Shown here: piece after piece, positions 50,890 to 59,426 of the stretch
Numbering within the stretch: the stretch's first letter is position 1
Layout of the letters: each line of letters starts with the position of its first letter
NCBI RefSeq assembly: GCF_019049245.1
Contig: NZ_JAGMUK010000038.1
Coordinates: 72,287-136,286 of the forward strand
Length of the DNA: 64,000 nucleotides
Source: Streptomyces sp. AC555_RSS877
Lineage (GTDB): Bacteria; Actinomycetota; Actinomycetes; Streptomycetales; Streptomycetaceae
Reading direction: 5' to 3'
The notes under the pieces: generated by a model
What the model was told of the DNA's origin: nothing
Seen by the model: only the letters and a program-made list of their open reading frames with translations
The model's database searches: none
Program-made: the position numbers and the translations under genes

Positions 50890-51306
50890 CGGACGACCGG
50901 GCCCAGGGGTGGAACTGCTCACCAAGGAGTGCGCACAAGGGCCGAATCAGCTCGATCGTGTGATCGTCCGCTTGCGGGCTTGCGGTGCCCTGGGCTGATC
51001 GGGCTAACGTGATCGTGCGACCTGGGACACCGGGTACGGCGTCAGCATGCGGGGCCCTGCTCCACCAGAGGATGGTTCAGGGTCTCCCCGTCGCCTCTGG
51101 CCATACCCACTTGGCCAGGTGGTGAGGGAACTGGCCTCCCTGGCACGGACCACGCACAGGATGCGTGTCGCCACCCGGGGTCGAGAACGCCGGGGACCAG
51201 CTCGCCCAAGACCGTTCGGGGCGCGCGGCTGAACGGACTCACTCCCGCTCAGTCCACAGGAACGGTGAGAGAACCGGCTCGGGGCGCGGCCTCTAATGTT
51301 ACGTCC
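50890..51306. other. Intergenic spacer with PemK promoter
   Basis: No gene is supported in this 417-base spacer; short open frames on both strands lack ribosome sites. It holds a weak CTGGCCA/TGGCCAG hairpin and, at the right end, TAATGT (51294-51299), a good -10 seven bases before the next gene. Confidence 0.5.
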
Positions 51307-51753
51307 GTGACTGCGCCTATCGATGAGAACGCCCCCGGCCGGTTCGGCCCCTCCGCCACCACCGAGGCCGACCCCCGCGAGGTGGGCCGGGTGCGCACGG
51401 AGTACTCGCCCGCGCACGACGGGGACCCCGATCCCGGCGAGATCGTCTGGACCTGGGTCCCCTACGAGGAGAACGACGGCCGGGGCAAGGACCGCCCCCT
51501 GCTGGTCGTCGCCCGCGAGGCCGGCGGCACCTTCCTGGCCGTCCAGCTGTCGAGCAAGCGGCACGACGGCGACCGGGAGTGGGTGCCGATCGGCAGCGGA
51601 CCCTGGGACCGGTCGGGGCGGGACTCGTGGGTCGACGTGGACCGCGTACTGCGGCTGCACGAGGCCGGGATGCGCCGAGAGGCGTGCGCCCTGGACCGTA
51701 TGCGGTTCAACCTCGTCCGGCACCGGTTGCGGGAGCGCTACGGCTGGAGCTGA
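51307..51753 (+). CDS. PemK/MazF-like toxin-family protein
   Basis: A 148-residue protein with a PemK/MazF-like fold (GEIVWTWVPYEENDGRGKDRPLLVVAR, FLAVQLSSK, DSWVDVDRVLRL). MazF relatives are endoribonucleases, but this subgroup is common as a single gene in actinomycetes and may not be toxic. There is no small antitoxin gene immediately upstream or downstream. GTG 51307 is probably leaderless (TAATGT 7 bases upstream); a longer frame back to 51265 lacks support. The N-terminus is extended and disordered. Confidence 0.78.
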   Translation: MTAPIDENAPGRFGPSATTEADPREVGRVRTEYSPAHDGDPDPGEIVWTWVPYEENDGRGKDRPLLVVAREAGGTFLAVQLSSKRHDGDREWVPIGSGPWDRSGRDSWVDVDRVLRLHEAGMRREACALDRMRFNLVRHRLRERYGWS

Positions 51754-51931
51754 CGGCCACCGGGCCGGGAACACACCAGCGTTCCCGCCGATCGCCGCGG
51801 ACGACGTGAGGCCGCGCTGATGCGCGCTCGCGGCTCGACCCCCGTGCGCGCCACGACCGCGCGTCCGCGCGACCTCCCCCGTCGTGCTCACAGACGCATC
51901 CTGAGCGATTCTGGTCTTGCCCCGCAACAGG

Positions 51932-51960
51932 GTTTTCCGTGCCGGACGTGCCCGGAAAAC
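51932..51960. promoter_or_regulatory. GTTTTCCG-N13-CGGAAAAC inverted repeat before egtA
   Basis: Perfect 8-base arms with centres 21 bases apart, about 160 bases upstream of the ergothioneine operon in a 367-base spacer with no other gene. It may be a regulator site for the operon; no binder is identified. Confidence 0.45.
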
Positions 51961-52120
51961 TCCTCGAGAACAGCCAGGAAACGGAGATCCTCGGCCCCTA
52001 ATACGACGATGTGCACCCTTGTGCGATCGGACGCGAGGGTCTTGGGTGGAACGAGTGACGCCGGCCCGCCCCATCAGACTCCGGGCCGGTGACATGGTGG
52101 AATCTCAGGAGGATCCCGAC

Positions 52121-53458
52121 ATGTCCCATACGCCGAGTGACTGTACGGAGACCCGTACCGCTGTCACCGAAGCCGAGGTGGAGGCCCTGGTCCGGGGCAT
52201 CTGCTTCAAGACCGGTCCGCCCCGCACCGTCGGGGTCGAAGTGGAATGGCTCGTCCATGAGCTGCGGACACCGCAGCTCCCCGTGACACCCGAACGCCTC
52301 GAAGCGGCCTACGCCGCACTGCGTACCGTGCCCCTGAGGTCGGCGCTCACCACAGAGCCCGGCGGCCAGCTGGAACTGAGCTCGCCGCCCGCCGCCTCCC
52401 TGATGGAGTGCATCGGTACCGTCTCCGCCGACCTGACCGCCGTCCGCACGGTGCTGGCCGAGGACGGCCTGGGCCTCGTCGGCATCGGCCAGGACCCCTG
52501 GCACACGCCCCGCCGCTTCCTGCGCGAGCCGCGCTACGACGCCATGGAGGCCTGCCTGGACCGCACCGGCCCGGCCGGCCGCGCCATGATGTGCACCTCC
52601 GCCTCCGTCCAGGTGTGCCTGGACGCCGGCCACGAGGAGCCCGGGCCGCTCGGTCTCGGGCGGCGCTGGTGGCTGGCGCACCAGCTGGGGGCGGTCCTGG
52701 TGGCCGCGTTCGCGAACTCCCCGGCGGCCGGGCACCAGCCCACCGGCTGGCTCTCCAGCCGCCAGCTGCTGTGGATGGACATCGGCCCCGGCCGCGCGGG
52801 CGCTCCCTCGCTCGACGTCGATCCGCGGACCGCCTGGGCCCGCCACGTGCTGGACGCCCCGGTGATGTGCGTACGGCGCGACGGCGGCCCGTGGGAGGTG
52901 CCCGAGAAGCTGACGTTCCGGGAGTGGACCAGGTCGGGGGCGCCGAGGCCGCCGACCCGGGAGGACCTCGACTACCACGTCAGCACGCTGTTCCCGCCGG
53001 TCAGGCCGCGCGGCCATCTCGAGCTGCGCATGATCGACGCCCAGCCCGGCGACGACGGCTGGATCGTGCCGCTGGCGGTGACGACGGCGCTCTTCGACGA
53101 CCCGGAGGCCGCCGAGAGCGCCTACCGGATCGTGAAGCCGCTGGCCGAGCGGGCCCTGTCGCTGCCCGCGCCGCACAATCCGCTGTGGATCGACGCGGCC
53201 CGGCACGGCCTGACCGACCCCGAGCTGCACGAGGCGGCCCTCGCCTGCTTCGAGGCGGCCCTTAAGGCCCTGCCCCGGCTCGGCGCCACCGCCGAGGTCA
53301 CGGCGGCCGTCACGACGTACCGGGACCGGTACGTCGTCCCCGGCCGCTGCCCCGCCGACGACCTGCTCGAACACCTGTACGGCATGGACCTCGCCCCGTC
53401 CCGGTTCGGCTCGACCGAGGGGACCTCCACCGCCCACGGGAAGGACATCCGCACATGA
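52121..53458 (+). CDS. egtA: Glutamate-cysteine ligase EgtA
   Basis: A 445-residue GCS2-family ligase that makes gamma-glutamylcysteine, the sulfur donor for ergothioneine. Recognisable segments are VGVEVEWLVHE, LTTEPGGQLELSSPP and MMCTSASVQVCLD. ATG 52121 has CAGGAGGA upstream. It overlaps egtB by 4 bases, starting a tightly coupled four-gene operon egtABCD. Confidence 0.95.
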   Translation: MSHTPSDCTETRTAVTEAEVEALVRGICFKTGPPRTVGVEVEWLVHELRTPQLPVTPERLEAAYAALRTVPLRSALTTEPGGQLELSSPPAASLMECIGTVSADLTAVRTVLAEDGLGLVGIGQDPWHTPRRFLREPRYDAMEACLDRTGPAGRAMMCTSASVQVCLDAGHEEPGPLGLGRRWWLAHQLGAVLVAAFANSPAAGHQPTGWLSSRQLLWMDIGPGRAGAPSLDVDPRTAWARHVLDAPVMCVRRDGGPWEVPEKLTFREWTRSGAPRPPTREDLDYHVSTLFPPVRPRGHLELRMIDAQPGDDGWIVPLAVTTALFDDPEAAESAYRIVKPLAERALSLPAPHNPLWIDAARHGLTDPELHEAALACFEAALKALPRLGATAEVTAAVTTYRDRYVVPGRCPADDLLEHLYGMDLAPSRFGSTEGTSTAHGKDIRT

Positions 53459-54801
53459 CCGACCCCGCCCTCGACACCGAACCCGTCGTCGACGAGGCCC
53501 TCGATGCCGAAGCGCTCCGCGACCGGGCGCTCACCACCCTGACCACCGCCCGCGACCGTACGACGCTGCTGACCAGCTGCGTTGAGGACCCGGACCTGAC
53601 GGCGCAGCACTCCCCGCTGATGTCGCCGCTGGTGTGGGACCTCGCGCACATCGGCAACCAGGAGGAGCAGTGGCTGCTGCGGGCCGTCGCCGGGCAGGAG
53701 GCGATACGGCCCGAGATCGACAGCCTCTACGACGCGTTCGAGCACCCGCGCTCGCAGCGGCCCTCGCTGCCGCTGCTGGCTCCGGCCGAGGCCCGCTCGT
53801 ACGCGGCGGACGTGCGCGGCCGGGTGATGGACGTGCTGGAGCGCGCCGCGTTCCACGGGACGCGGCTGACGGAGGCGGGATTCGCCTTCGGGATGGTCGC
53901 GCAGCACGAACAGCAGCACGACGAGACGATGCTGATCACCCATCAGCTCCGCACGGGGCCGCAGGCCCTGACCGCCCCGGCCCCGGACCCGGTGCCGCTG
54001 TTCACCGGCCCGGCCGAAGTCCTCGTCCCGGGCGGCCCGTTCACGATGGGCACCTCCACCGAGCCGTGGGCGCTGGACAACGAACGCCCGGCGCACCGGC
54101 GCGAGGTGGCGTCGTTCTCCATCGACACGACTCCTGTCACGAACGGCGCGTACCAGGCGTTCATCGAGGACGGCGGCTACGACGACGAGCGCTGGTGGAC
54201 GGCGGCGGGCTGGGCGCACATCCGCCGCAACTCCATCCACGCGCCGCTGTACTGGAGCCGCGACGGCAGGCAGTGGCTGCGGCGCCGCTTCGGCGTGACC
54301 GAGGTCGTCCCGCCCCAGGAGCCGGTGCTGCACGTGTGCTGGTACGAGGCCGACGCGTACGCCCGCTGGGCCGGGCGCCGGCTGCCCACCGAGGCCGAGT
54401 GGGAGAAGGCCGCACGGCACGACCCCGCCGGCGACCGTTCGACGCGTTACCCGTGGGGCGACGCCGACCCGGCGCCGGAGCACGCCAACCTGGGCCAGCG
54501 GCACCTGCGCCCGGCGCCGGCCGGCAGCTATCCGCAGGGCGAGTCCCCGCTCGGCGTACGGCAGTTGATCGGGGACGTCTGGGAATGGACGGCCAGCGAC
54601 TTCCTGCCGTACCCCGGCTTCGAGGCGTTCCCGTACAAGGAGTACTCGGAGGTCTTCTTCGGCCCCGACCACAAGGTGCTGCGCGGCGGTTCGTTCGCCG
54701 TGGACGCGGTGGCCTGCCGGGGCACGTTCCGCAACTGGGACTACCCGATCCGGCGGCAGATCTTCTCCGGATTCCGCACGGCCCGCTCGGAGGCCGTCTG
54801 A
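53455..54801 (+). CDS. egtB: Hercynine oxygenase EgtB
   Basis: A 448-residue non-heme iron sulfoxide synthase that joins hercynine and gamma-glutamylcysteine using O2. The N-terminal DinB-like domain gives the iron ligands His65 (LAHIGNQEEQ) and the HEQQHDE box (His151, His155). The C-terminal FGE-sulfatase domain (GGPFTMGTSTEP, YPWGDADP, GDVWEWTASDFLPYPGF, VLRGGSFAV) completes the active site. It overlaps egtA by 4 bases and egtC by 1. Confidence 0.97.
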   Translation: MTDPALDTEPVVDEALDAEALRDRALTTLTTARDRTTLLTSCVEDPDLTAQHSPLMSPLVWDLAHIGNQEEQWLLRAVAGQEAIRPEIDSLYDAFEHPRSQRPSLPLLAPAEARSYAADVRGRVMDVLERAAFHGTRLTEAGFAFGMVAQHEQQHDETMLITHQLRTGPQALTAPAPDPVPLFTGPAEVLVPGGPFTMGTSTEPWALDNERPAHRREVASFSIDTTPVTNGAYQAFIEDGGYDDERWWTAAGWAHIRRNSIHAPLYWSRDGRQWLRRRFGVTEVVPPQEPVLHVCWYEADAYARWAGRRLPTEAEWEKAARHDPAGDRSTRYPWGDADPAPEHANLGQRHLRPAPAGSYPQGESPLGVRQLIGDVWEWTASDFLPYPGFEAFPYKEYSEVFFGPDHKVLRGGSFAVDAVACRGTFRNWDYPIRRQIFSGFRTARSEAV

Positions 54802-55592
54802 TGTGCCGTCACCTGGCCTATCTGGGCCCAGAGGAGCCGCTCGGACGGATCCTCGTCGAGCCGCCGCACAGTCTGTACCGGCAGTCCTGGGCGCCGAGGC
54901 GGCAGCGGTACGGCACGGTCAACGCCGATGGTTTCGGCGTCGGTTGGTACGCGGAGGGGGATCCGGCGCCGGCCCGGTACCGGCGGGCCGGACCCATCTG
55001 GGCGGACCAGTCGCTCGCCGACCTGGCCCGGGTGGTCCGCTCGGGGGCCGTGCTCGCCGCCGTACGGGACGCGACCCTGGCGGGCGCGGACGCGGAGGCC
55101 GCGGCGGCTCCGTTCGCCGCGGGTCCCTGGCTGTTCAGCCACAACGGCGCGGTCAAGGGCTGGCCGCACTCCCTCGCGCCCCTCACGCGGACCCTGCCCG
55201 CCGCCGACCTGCTGTCCCTGGAGGCCCGCAACGACTCGGCGCTCGTGTGGGCCCTGGTCCTCGCCCGGCTGCACGGCGGCGACGAGGAGGGCCAGGCGCT
55301 GGCCGACACGGTCCTGGAGGTCGCCGCGGCGGCCCCCGACTCCCGGCTGAACCTGCTGCTGACCAACGGGGAGAGCATCACCGCGACGGCCTGGGGCGAC
55401 ACCCTCTGGTATCTCTCGGAGCCCGGCCGCCGCACGGTCGTGGCCTCCGAGCCCTACGACGACGACCCGCACTGGCAGGAGGTCCCCGACCGCACCCTGC
55501 TCGCGGCGAGCCGCACGGACGTGCTGCTCACCCCGCTGAAGGAGCCGAGCTCCGCCCTGTCACCCGCGTCCGCGAAGGAGCCCCGCACGTGA
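54801..55592 (+). CDS. egtC: Gamma-glutamyl-hercynylcysteine sulfoxide amidohydrolase EgtC
   Basis: A 263-residue class II glutamine amidotransferase-fold hydrolase that removes the gamma-glutamyl group. The N-terminal MCRHLAY exposes Cys2 as the nucleophile once Met is removed; NADGFGVGWYAEG and FSHNGAVKGW form the substrate pocket. Start TGATG is shared with the egtB stop. Confidence 0.96.
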   Translation: MCRHLAYLGPEEPLGRILVEPPHSLYRQSWAPRRQRYGTVNADGFGVGWYAEGDPAPARYRRAGPIWADQSLADLARVVRSGAVLAAVRDATLAGADAEAAAAPFAAGPWLFSHNGAVKGWPHSLAPLTRTLPAADLLSLEARNDSALVWALVLARLHGGDEEGQALADTVLEVAAAAPDSRLNLLLTNGESITATAWGDTLWYLSEPGRRTVVASEPYDDDPHWQEVPDRTLLAASRTDVLLTPLKEPSSALSPASAKEPRT

Positions 55593-56548
55593 GTCCGTTC
55601 CTTCTCACCCGCACCCTGCCCGAGGACGCCACCGAAGCCGCCCTGCGCGGGGACGTCCTCCAGGGCCTGACCCGCACCCCGAAGACCCTGCCGCCGAAGT
55701 GGTTCTACGACGCCCACGGCAGCGAGCTGTTCGAGCAGATCACCGAGTTGCCCGAGTACTACCCCACCCGTGCCGAACGGGAGATCCTGGTCGCCCGCTC
55801 CGGGGAGATCGCCGCGGCGACGGGTGCCCGCACCCTGATCGAGCTGGGGTCCGGCTCCTCGGAGAAGACACGCCACCTCATCGACGCTCTCGACCTGAGC
55901 ACGTACGTCCCGGTCGACGTCAGCGAGAGCGCGCTCACCCAGGCCGGGCACGCGCTCATCGCCGAGCGTCCCGTCCTTCAGGTCCACGCCCTCATCGCCG
56001 ACTTCACCGCCCGGCTGGCGCTGCCGGACACGCCCGGCCCACGGCTGCTGGCGTTCCTCGGCGGCACGGTCGGCAACCTGCTGCCCGTCGAGCGGGCCGC
56101 GTTCCTCGCCTCGGTCCGCGCCCTGCTCTCCCCCGGTGACGCGCTGCTGCTCGGCACGGATCTGGTCAAGGACGAGAACGTCCTGGTCAGGGCGTACGAC
56201 GACGCGGCCGGGGTGACGGCCGCGTTCAACAAGAACGTGCTGAGCGTCGTCGACCGCGAGCTGGGCGCCGACTTCGATCCCGCGGCCTTCGACCACGTGG
56301 CCCTGTGGGACGCCGAGAACGAGTGGATCGAGATGCGGCTGCGCTCCCGTACGGCACAGACGGTGAAGATCCCCGCGCTCGACCTGGCGGTCGACTTCGC
56401 GGCGGGCGAGGAGCTGCGCACCGAGGTGTCGGCCAAGTTCCGCAAGGAGGGTGTGCGCGCCGAACTGTCCGCGGCGGGCCTGGATCTCGCCCGCTGGTGG
56501 ACGGACCGGGAAGGCCGGTTCGCCCTGTCGCTGAGCGTGGCGCGGTGA
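55589..56548 (+). CDS. egtD: Histidine N-alpha-methyltransferase EgtD
   Basis: A 319-residue SAM-dependent enzyme that trimethylates histidine to hercynine, the first ergothioneine step. Motifs include LPPKWFYDAHGSELFEQITELPEYYPTRAE, the SAM-binding ELGSGSSEKTR, and FLGGTVGNL. It starts with GTG overlapping the egtC stop. The C-S lyase gene egtE is not next to it; the last step must be done by a gene elsewhere. Confidence 0.97.
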   Translation: MSPFLLTRTLPEDATEAALRGDVLQGLTRTPKTLPPKWFYDAHGSELFEQITELPEYYPTRAEREILVARSGEIAAATGARTLIELGSGSSEKTRHLIDALDLSTYVPVDVSESALTQAGHALIAERPVLQVHALIADFTARLALPDTPGPRLLAFLGGTVGNLLPVERAAFLASVRALLSPGDALLLGTDLVKDENVLVRAYDDAAGVTAAFNKNVLSVVDRELGADFDPAAFDHVALWDAENEWIEMRLRSRTAQTVKIPALDLAVDFAAGEELRTEVSAKFRKEGVRAELSAAGLDLARWWTDREGRFALSLSVAR

Positions 56549-56673
56549 CGGCGTGCCACGGGCCGTCTCGCGATCCGCCACGGCTTGGGGCACGGTGGAG
56601 TGACGCGCGCCCGGACGCACCCGGACGCGCCCCACACAGGTGACACCGCCGTCACCGCGGAGAGGAGCCCCGC

Positions 56674-56883
56674 ATGTCGAACCACACCTACCGGGTGACG
56701 GAGATCGTCGGTACCTCGCCCGAGGGCGTCGACCAGGCCGTCCGCAACGGCATCTCCCGTGCCTCGCAGACCCTCCGCAACCTCGACTGGTTCGAGATCA
56801 CCCAGGTGCGGGGCCAGATCGAGGACGGGCAGGTCGCGCACTGGCAGGTCGGCCTGAAGGTCGGCTTCCGTCTGGAGGAGTAG
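56674..56883 (+). CDS. Dodecin family flavin-binding protein
   Basis: A 69-residue dodecin. The full family pattern is present (YRVTEIVGTSPEGVDQAVRNGI, LDWFEITQVRGQIEDGQVAHWQVGLKVGFRL), with Trp in the flavin-stacking position (LDWFEI). Dodecamers store FMN, FAD or CoA in the cytoplasm. GAGAGGAG is upstream of ATG 56674. Single gene. Confidence 0.95.
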   Translation: MSNHTYRVTEIVGTSPEGVDQAVRNGISRASQTLRNLDWFEITQVRGQIEDGQVAHWQVGLKVGFRLEE

Positions 56884-56890
56884 GGCTGAC

Positions 56891-56913
56891 GGCCCCGGCG
56901 TCCCGTCGGGGCC
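56891..56913. terminator. Hairpin between dodecin and HAD genes
   Basis: GGCCCCG/CGGGGCC, 7-base stem and 9-base loop, ending at the stop codon of the convergent HAD gene. Confidence 0.5.
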
Positions 56914-57405
56914 TCAGGTCCGGCCCTCCCCCTCCTGCGCCACCTTCAGCGCGGCCGATCCGGCCGCCCAGCGCGCCCGTACGACGGTGAAGCCCGCCCG
57001 TTCGGCGTCCTCGCACACCAGCTCGTCGTCGTCCACGAGCACCCGGACCTCCCGGGTGCGGGCGAGCCGGCGGAGGATCTCCAGCTTGGTGCGCCGGGCC
57101 GGCCGGCGGTCGTCGTTGCGCCGCATGTACACGCGCCCCTCGGGCAGTCCGTGCGCGGCGAGCCAGTCGAGCGTGTCGCGACGGCAGCGCTCGGGCCGCC
57201 CGGTGAGATAGACGACCTCGCACTCCCGGGCGCTCTCCAGGACCAGCGCGACGCCCTCGGCGATCGGCGGGTCCTGCGGCGCGGCCGCGAAGAAGGCGCC
57301 CCAGTCGCGGGGCTTGCTCTCCAGGAACCGCTGCCGATGGGCCGTGTCGGCGAGGGTGTTGTCCAGGTCGAACACGGCGAGCGGGCGTGTGTTGCTGTCG
57401 GTCAC
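56914..57405 (-). CDS. HAD superfamily phosphatase, polynucleotide-kinase-3'-phosphatase-like
   Basis: A 163-residue HAD hydrolase. Motif I VFDLDNTLAD supplies the nucleophile Asp, motif II is YLTGRPERCR, and DDDELVCEDA carries the C-terminal acidic pair. It resembles the phosphatase domain of bacterial polynucleotide kinases and class B acid phosphatases. GTG 57405 probably heads a leaderless message (TAGGGT just upstream); GTG 57414 is also in frame. Confidence 0.82.
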   Translation of the reverse strand: MTDSNTRPLAVFDLDNTLADTAHRQRFLESKPRDWGAFFAAAPQDPPIAEGVALVLESARECEVVYLTGRPERCRRDTLDWLAAHGLPEGRVYMRRNDDRRPARRTKLEILRRLARTREVRVLVDDDELVCEDAERAGFTVVRARWAAGSAALKVAQEGEGRT

Positions 57406-57503
57406 ACCGTTCACCCTAGACGGATCCCGCACCCCGGCAACCTTCGCGCTCTGTGCGGCCACTGCTGTGCGACATGGCATGCACGGCAAAGGCGGGAGAC
57501 CTC

Positions 57504-58706
57504 ATGCGCAAGACGTCTGTCTGGACAGCGGCACTGGTGAGCGCGGCGCTGTGGACGGGATTAGGGCCGGTGGGCGAGGCGTCCGCCGCGGCGACGCTGA
57601 TCGTGGCGCCCAACGGCAGCGACTCCGCGCCCGGGACTCTCGCCCAGCCGCTCCGTACGATCCAGCGGGCCGTCGACCTGGCCAAGCCCGGCGACACCAT
57701 CGCCGTACGCGGCGGCACCTACGCCCTCACCGACAACATCACCATCACCACCTCGGGCACCGCGTCCCTGCCCATCACCCTGGGCGCCTACCAGGGCGAG
57801 CGGGTCGTCATCGACGGCGATGGGCTGCCCGCGAGCCACACCCCCGTCGGCGGGAGCATCGCGCGCGCCGATCGCGGGGCGATCCACCAGGAGGCGTCGT
57901 ACTGGCGGATCTCGGACCTGGAGATCGTGAACGGCCCGTACGGCGTGTACTGCGACGGCTGCAACGGCAATGTCTTCGCGCGCCTGAAGACCCACGACAA
58001 CTACGAGTCCGGCTTCCAGCTCCAGGGCGCCTCCAGCAACAACCAGATCCTGAACCTGGACAGTTACGCCAACCGCGACCCGCGCAAGAACGGCGAGAGC
58101 GCGGACGGTCTCGCCATCAAGGAGGGCACCGGAACGGGCAACCTGGTGCGCGGCGCCCGCCTGTGGAACAACGTCGACGACGGCTTCGACAACTGGAAGT
58201 TCACCTCGCCGGTCGTCATCGAGAACACCATCGCGTACGGCAACGGCTACAACCGCTGGGGCTTCCCGGACTTCGCGGGCGACGGCAACGGCTTCAAGCT
58301 CGGCGGCGGCAGCCCGGCCCCGGCAGTGGCCCACACCCTCCGCAACAGCGTGGCGTTCAAGAACGCGGCGCACGGCATCACGGACAACAGCAACCCGGGC
58401 GCCCTCGCCCTGACCCGCAACTCCACCCACGGCAACGCGGGTACGGGCTTCGACGTCGACGTCTCGGGCGGCAAGGCGGTCCTGACCGCCAACCTGTCCG
58501 TGGCCGACGCGCGTGCCGTGGCGCTCGGATCGGCGACCGTGTCCAGCGGCAACTCCTGGAACCTGGGCGGCACCTGGAACGCGGCCGCGGTCCTGAGCAC
58601 GGACCCGGCTCCCCTCACGGGCGCGCGTGCGGCGGACGGTTCGCTGCCGTCGGCGCCGTCGTTCCTCGTCCCGCGCAGCGGGGCGAACATCGGGGCGCGG
58701 TTCTGA
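57504..58706 (+). CDS. Secreted pectate lyase, polysaccharide lyase family 9
   Basis: A 400-residue right-handed parallel beta-helix enzyme. A signal peptide (TSVWTAALVSAALWTGLG, cleavage near ASAAA) precedes the DUF1565-like entry VAPNGSDSAPGTLAQPLRTIQRAV. PL9 active-site segments follow: GLAIKEG, NVDDGFDNWKF with the calcium-binding Asp residues, and GNGFKLGGG with the catalytic Lys. ATG 57504 follows GGGAGA. With the PL3 enzyme at 19.7 kb this gives two separate pectin-degrading enzymes in the window. Confidence 0.92.
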   Translation: MRKTSVWTAALVSAALWTGLGPVGEASAAATLIVAPNGSDSAPGTLAQPLRTIQRAVDLAKPGDTIAVRGGTYALTDNITITTSGTASLPITLGAYQGERVVIDGDGLPASHTPVGGSIARADRGAIHQEASYWRISDLEIVNGPYGVYCDGCNGNVFARLKTHDNYESGFQLQGASSNNQILNLDSYANRDPRKNGESADGLAIKEGTGTGNLVRGARLWNNVDDGFDNWKFTSPVVIENTIAYGNGYNRWGFPDFAGDGNGFKLGGGSPAPAVAHTLRNSVAFKNAAHGITDNSNPGALALTRNSTHGNAGTGFDVDVSGGKAVLTANLSVADARAVALGSATVSSGNSWNLGGTWNAAAVLSTDPAPLTGARAADGSLPSAPSFLVPRSGANIGARF

Positions 58707-58761
58707 CGGAAAAGGCACCCCGGCGGCGTGCGGTGATCAGCGGGGGCCGCATGCTTCTCCC

Positions 58762-59178
58762 ATGCCTTCGACACCGCGTACGCGCCTGACCGGATCCGGT
58801 TCCGGTTCCGGTTCCTGCACCCTCGTCGTCTGCCGGGGCTGCTGCTGCGGAAACGCCCGCAAGCAGCCCGGCACCGACCCGGCGTGGCAGCTGGAGCTGC
58901 TGCGCGCCGGTGCGGCCGAGCACGGCTTCCAGGTGCGTACGACCGACTGCCTGGGCCCCTGCGACCAGGCCAACGTCATCGTGGTCCGCCCCTCGGCCGC
59001 CGGACGCCGGGCCGGGGGGCGGGCCGTCTGGATCGGGTTCGTCATGGACGACGACAGCACCGACGAGGTCGTGCGGTGGGCCGCCGCCGGCGGACCCGGC
59101 GTCGCCGAGCCGCCGCTCACGCTGGAGATGCAGTTCATCCGGCCACCGCGGGACGCGCGCGTGCGGTCGCGGCGCTGA
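58762..59178 (+). CDS. Thioredoxin-fold 2Fe-2S ferredoxin-like protein
   Basis: A 138-residue protein resembling the thioredoxin-like [2Fe-2S] ferredoxins. Cys residues are at 19, 24, 27, 28, 29, 63 and 67; the last pair forms CLGPC and the first cluster CRGCCC. A Ser/Gly linker precedes the fold. The C-terminus is basic. It may carry electrons; no partner enzyme is adjacent. ATG 58762 lacks a strong ribosome site. Confidence 0.75.
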   Translation: MPSTPRTRLTGSGSGSGSCTLVVCRGCCCGNARKQPGTDPAWQLELLRAGAAEHGFQVRTTDCLGPCDQANVIVVRPSAAGRRAGGRAVWIGFVMDDDSTDEVVRWAAAGGPGVAEPPLTLEMQFIRPPRDARVRSRR

Positions 59179-59191
59179 CATCCCCCAATTG

Positions 59192-59210
59192 TTAATGGGA
59201 TCCATTTTCA
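59192..59210 (+). promoter_or_regulatory. Zur-type box
   Basis: TTAATGGGATCCATTTTCA contains AATGG-N3-CCATT and the TTTTCA flank of actinobacterial Zur boxes. It lies 41 bases before rpmF2. The downstream genes are the classical zinc-starvation pair. Confidence 0.8.
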
Positions 59211-59250
59211 TGTAGCGTCCTCGGTGCTCACCCCACCGAGGAGGACCGTC

Positions 59251-59421
59251 ATGGCCGTACCCAAGCGGAAGATGTCCCGCAGCAACACCCGTCACCGCCG
59301 CGCGCAGTGGAAGGCCGCCACGCCGACGCTGGTGCCCGTCACGATCGACGGCGTGCGGCACCTCGTACCGCAGAACCTGGTCAAGGCGTACGAGCGCGGG
59401 CTGCTGCGCCCCGAGGGCTGA
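59251..59421 (+). CDS. rpmF: Ribosomal protein L32, zinc-independent paralogue
   Basis: A 56-residue L32 (AVPKRKMSRSNTRHRRAQWKA). It has no cysteine at all, so it is the C-minus form that replaces the zinc-binding L32 under zinc limitation, freeing zinc from ribosomes. GAGGAGGA precedes ATG 59251 and a Zur box is 41 bases upstream. The CobW gene starts 5 bases after its stop. Confidence 0.95.
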   Translation: MAVPKRKMSRSNTRHRRAQWKAATPTLVPVTIDGVRHLVPQNLVKAYERGLLRPEG

Positions 59422-59426
59422 GGCCG

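Noticed and set aside
50990..51260. tRNA or small RNA gene in the spacer before the PemK-like gene
   Set aside because: No cloverleaf, TTC-type T-loop or CCA end could be found; only short weak hairpins.
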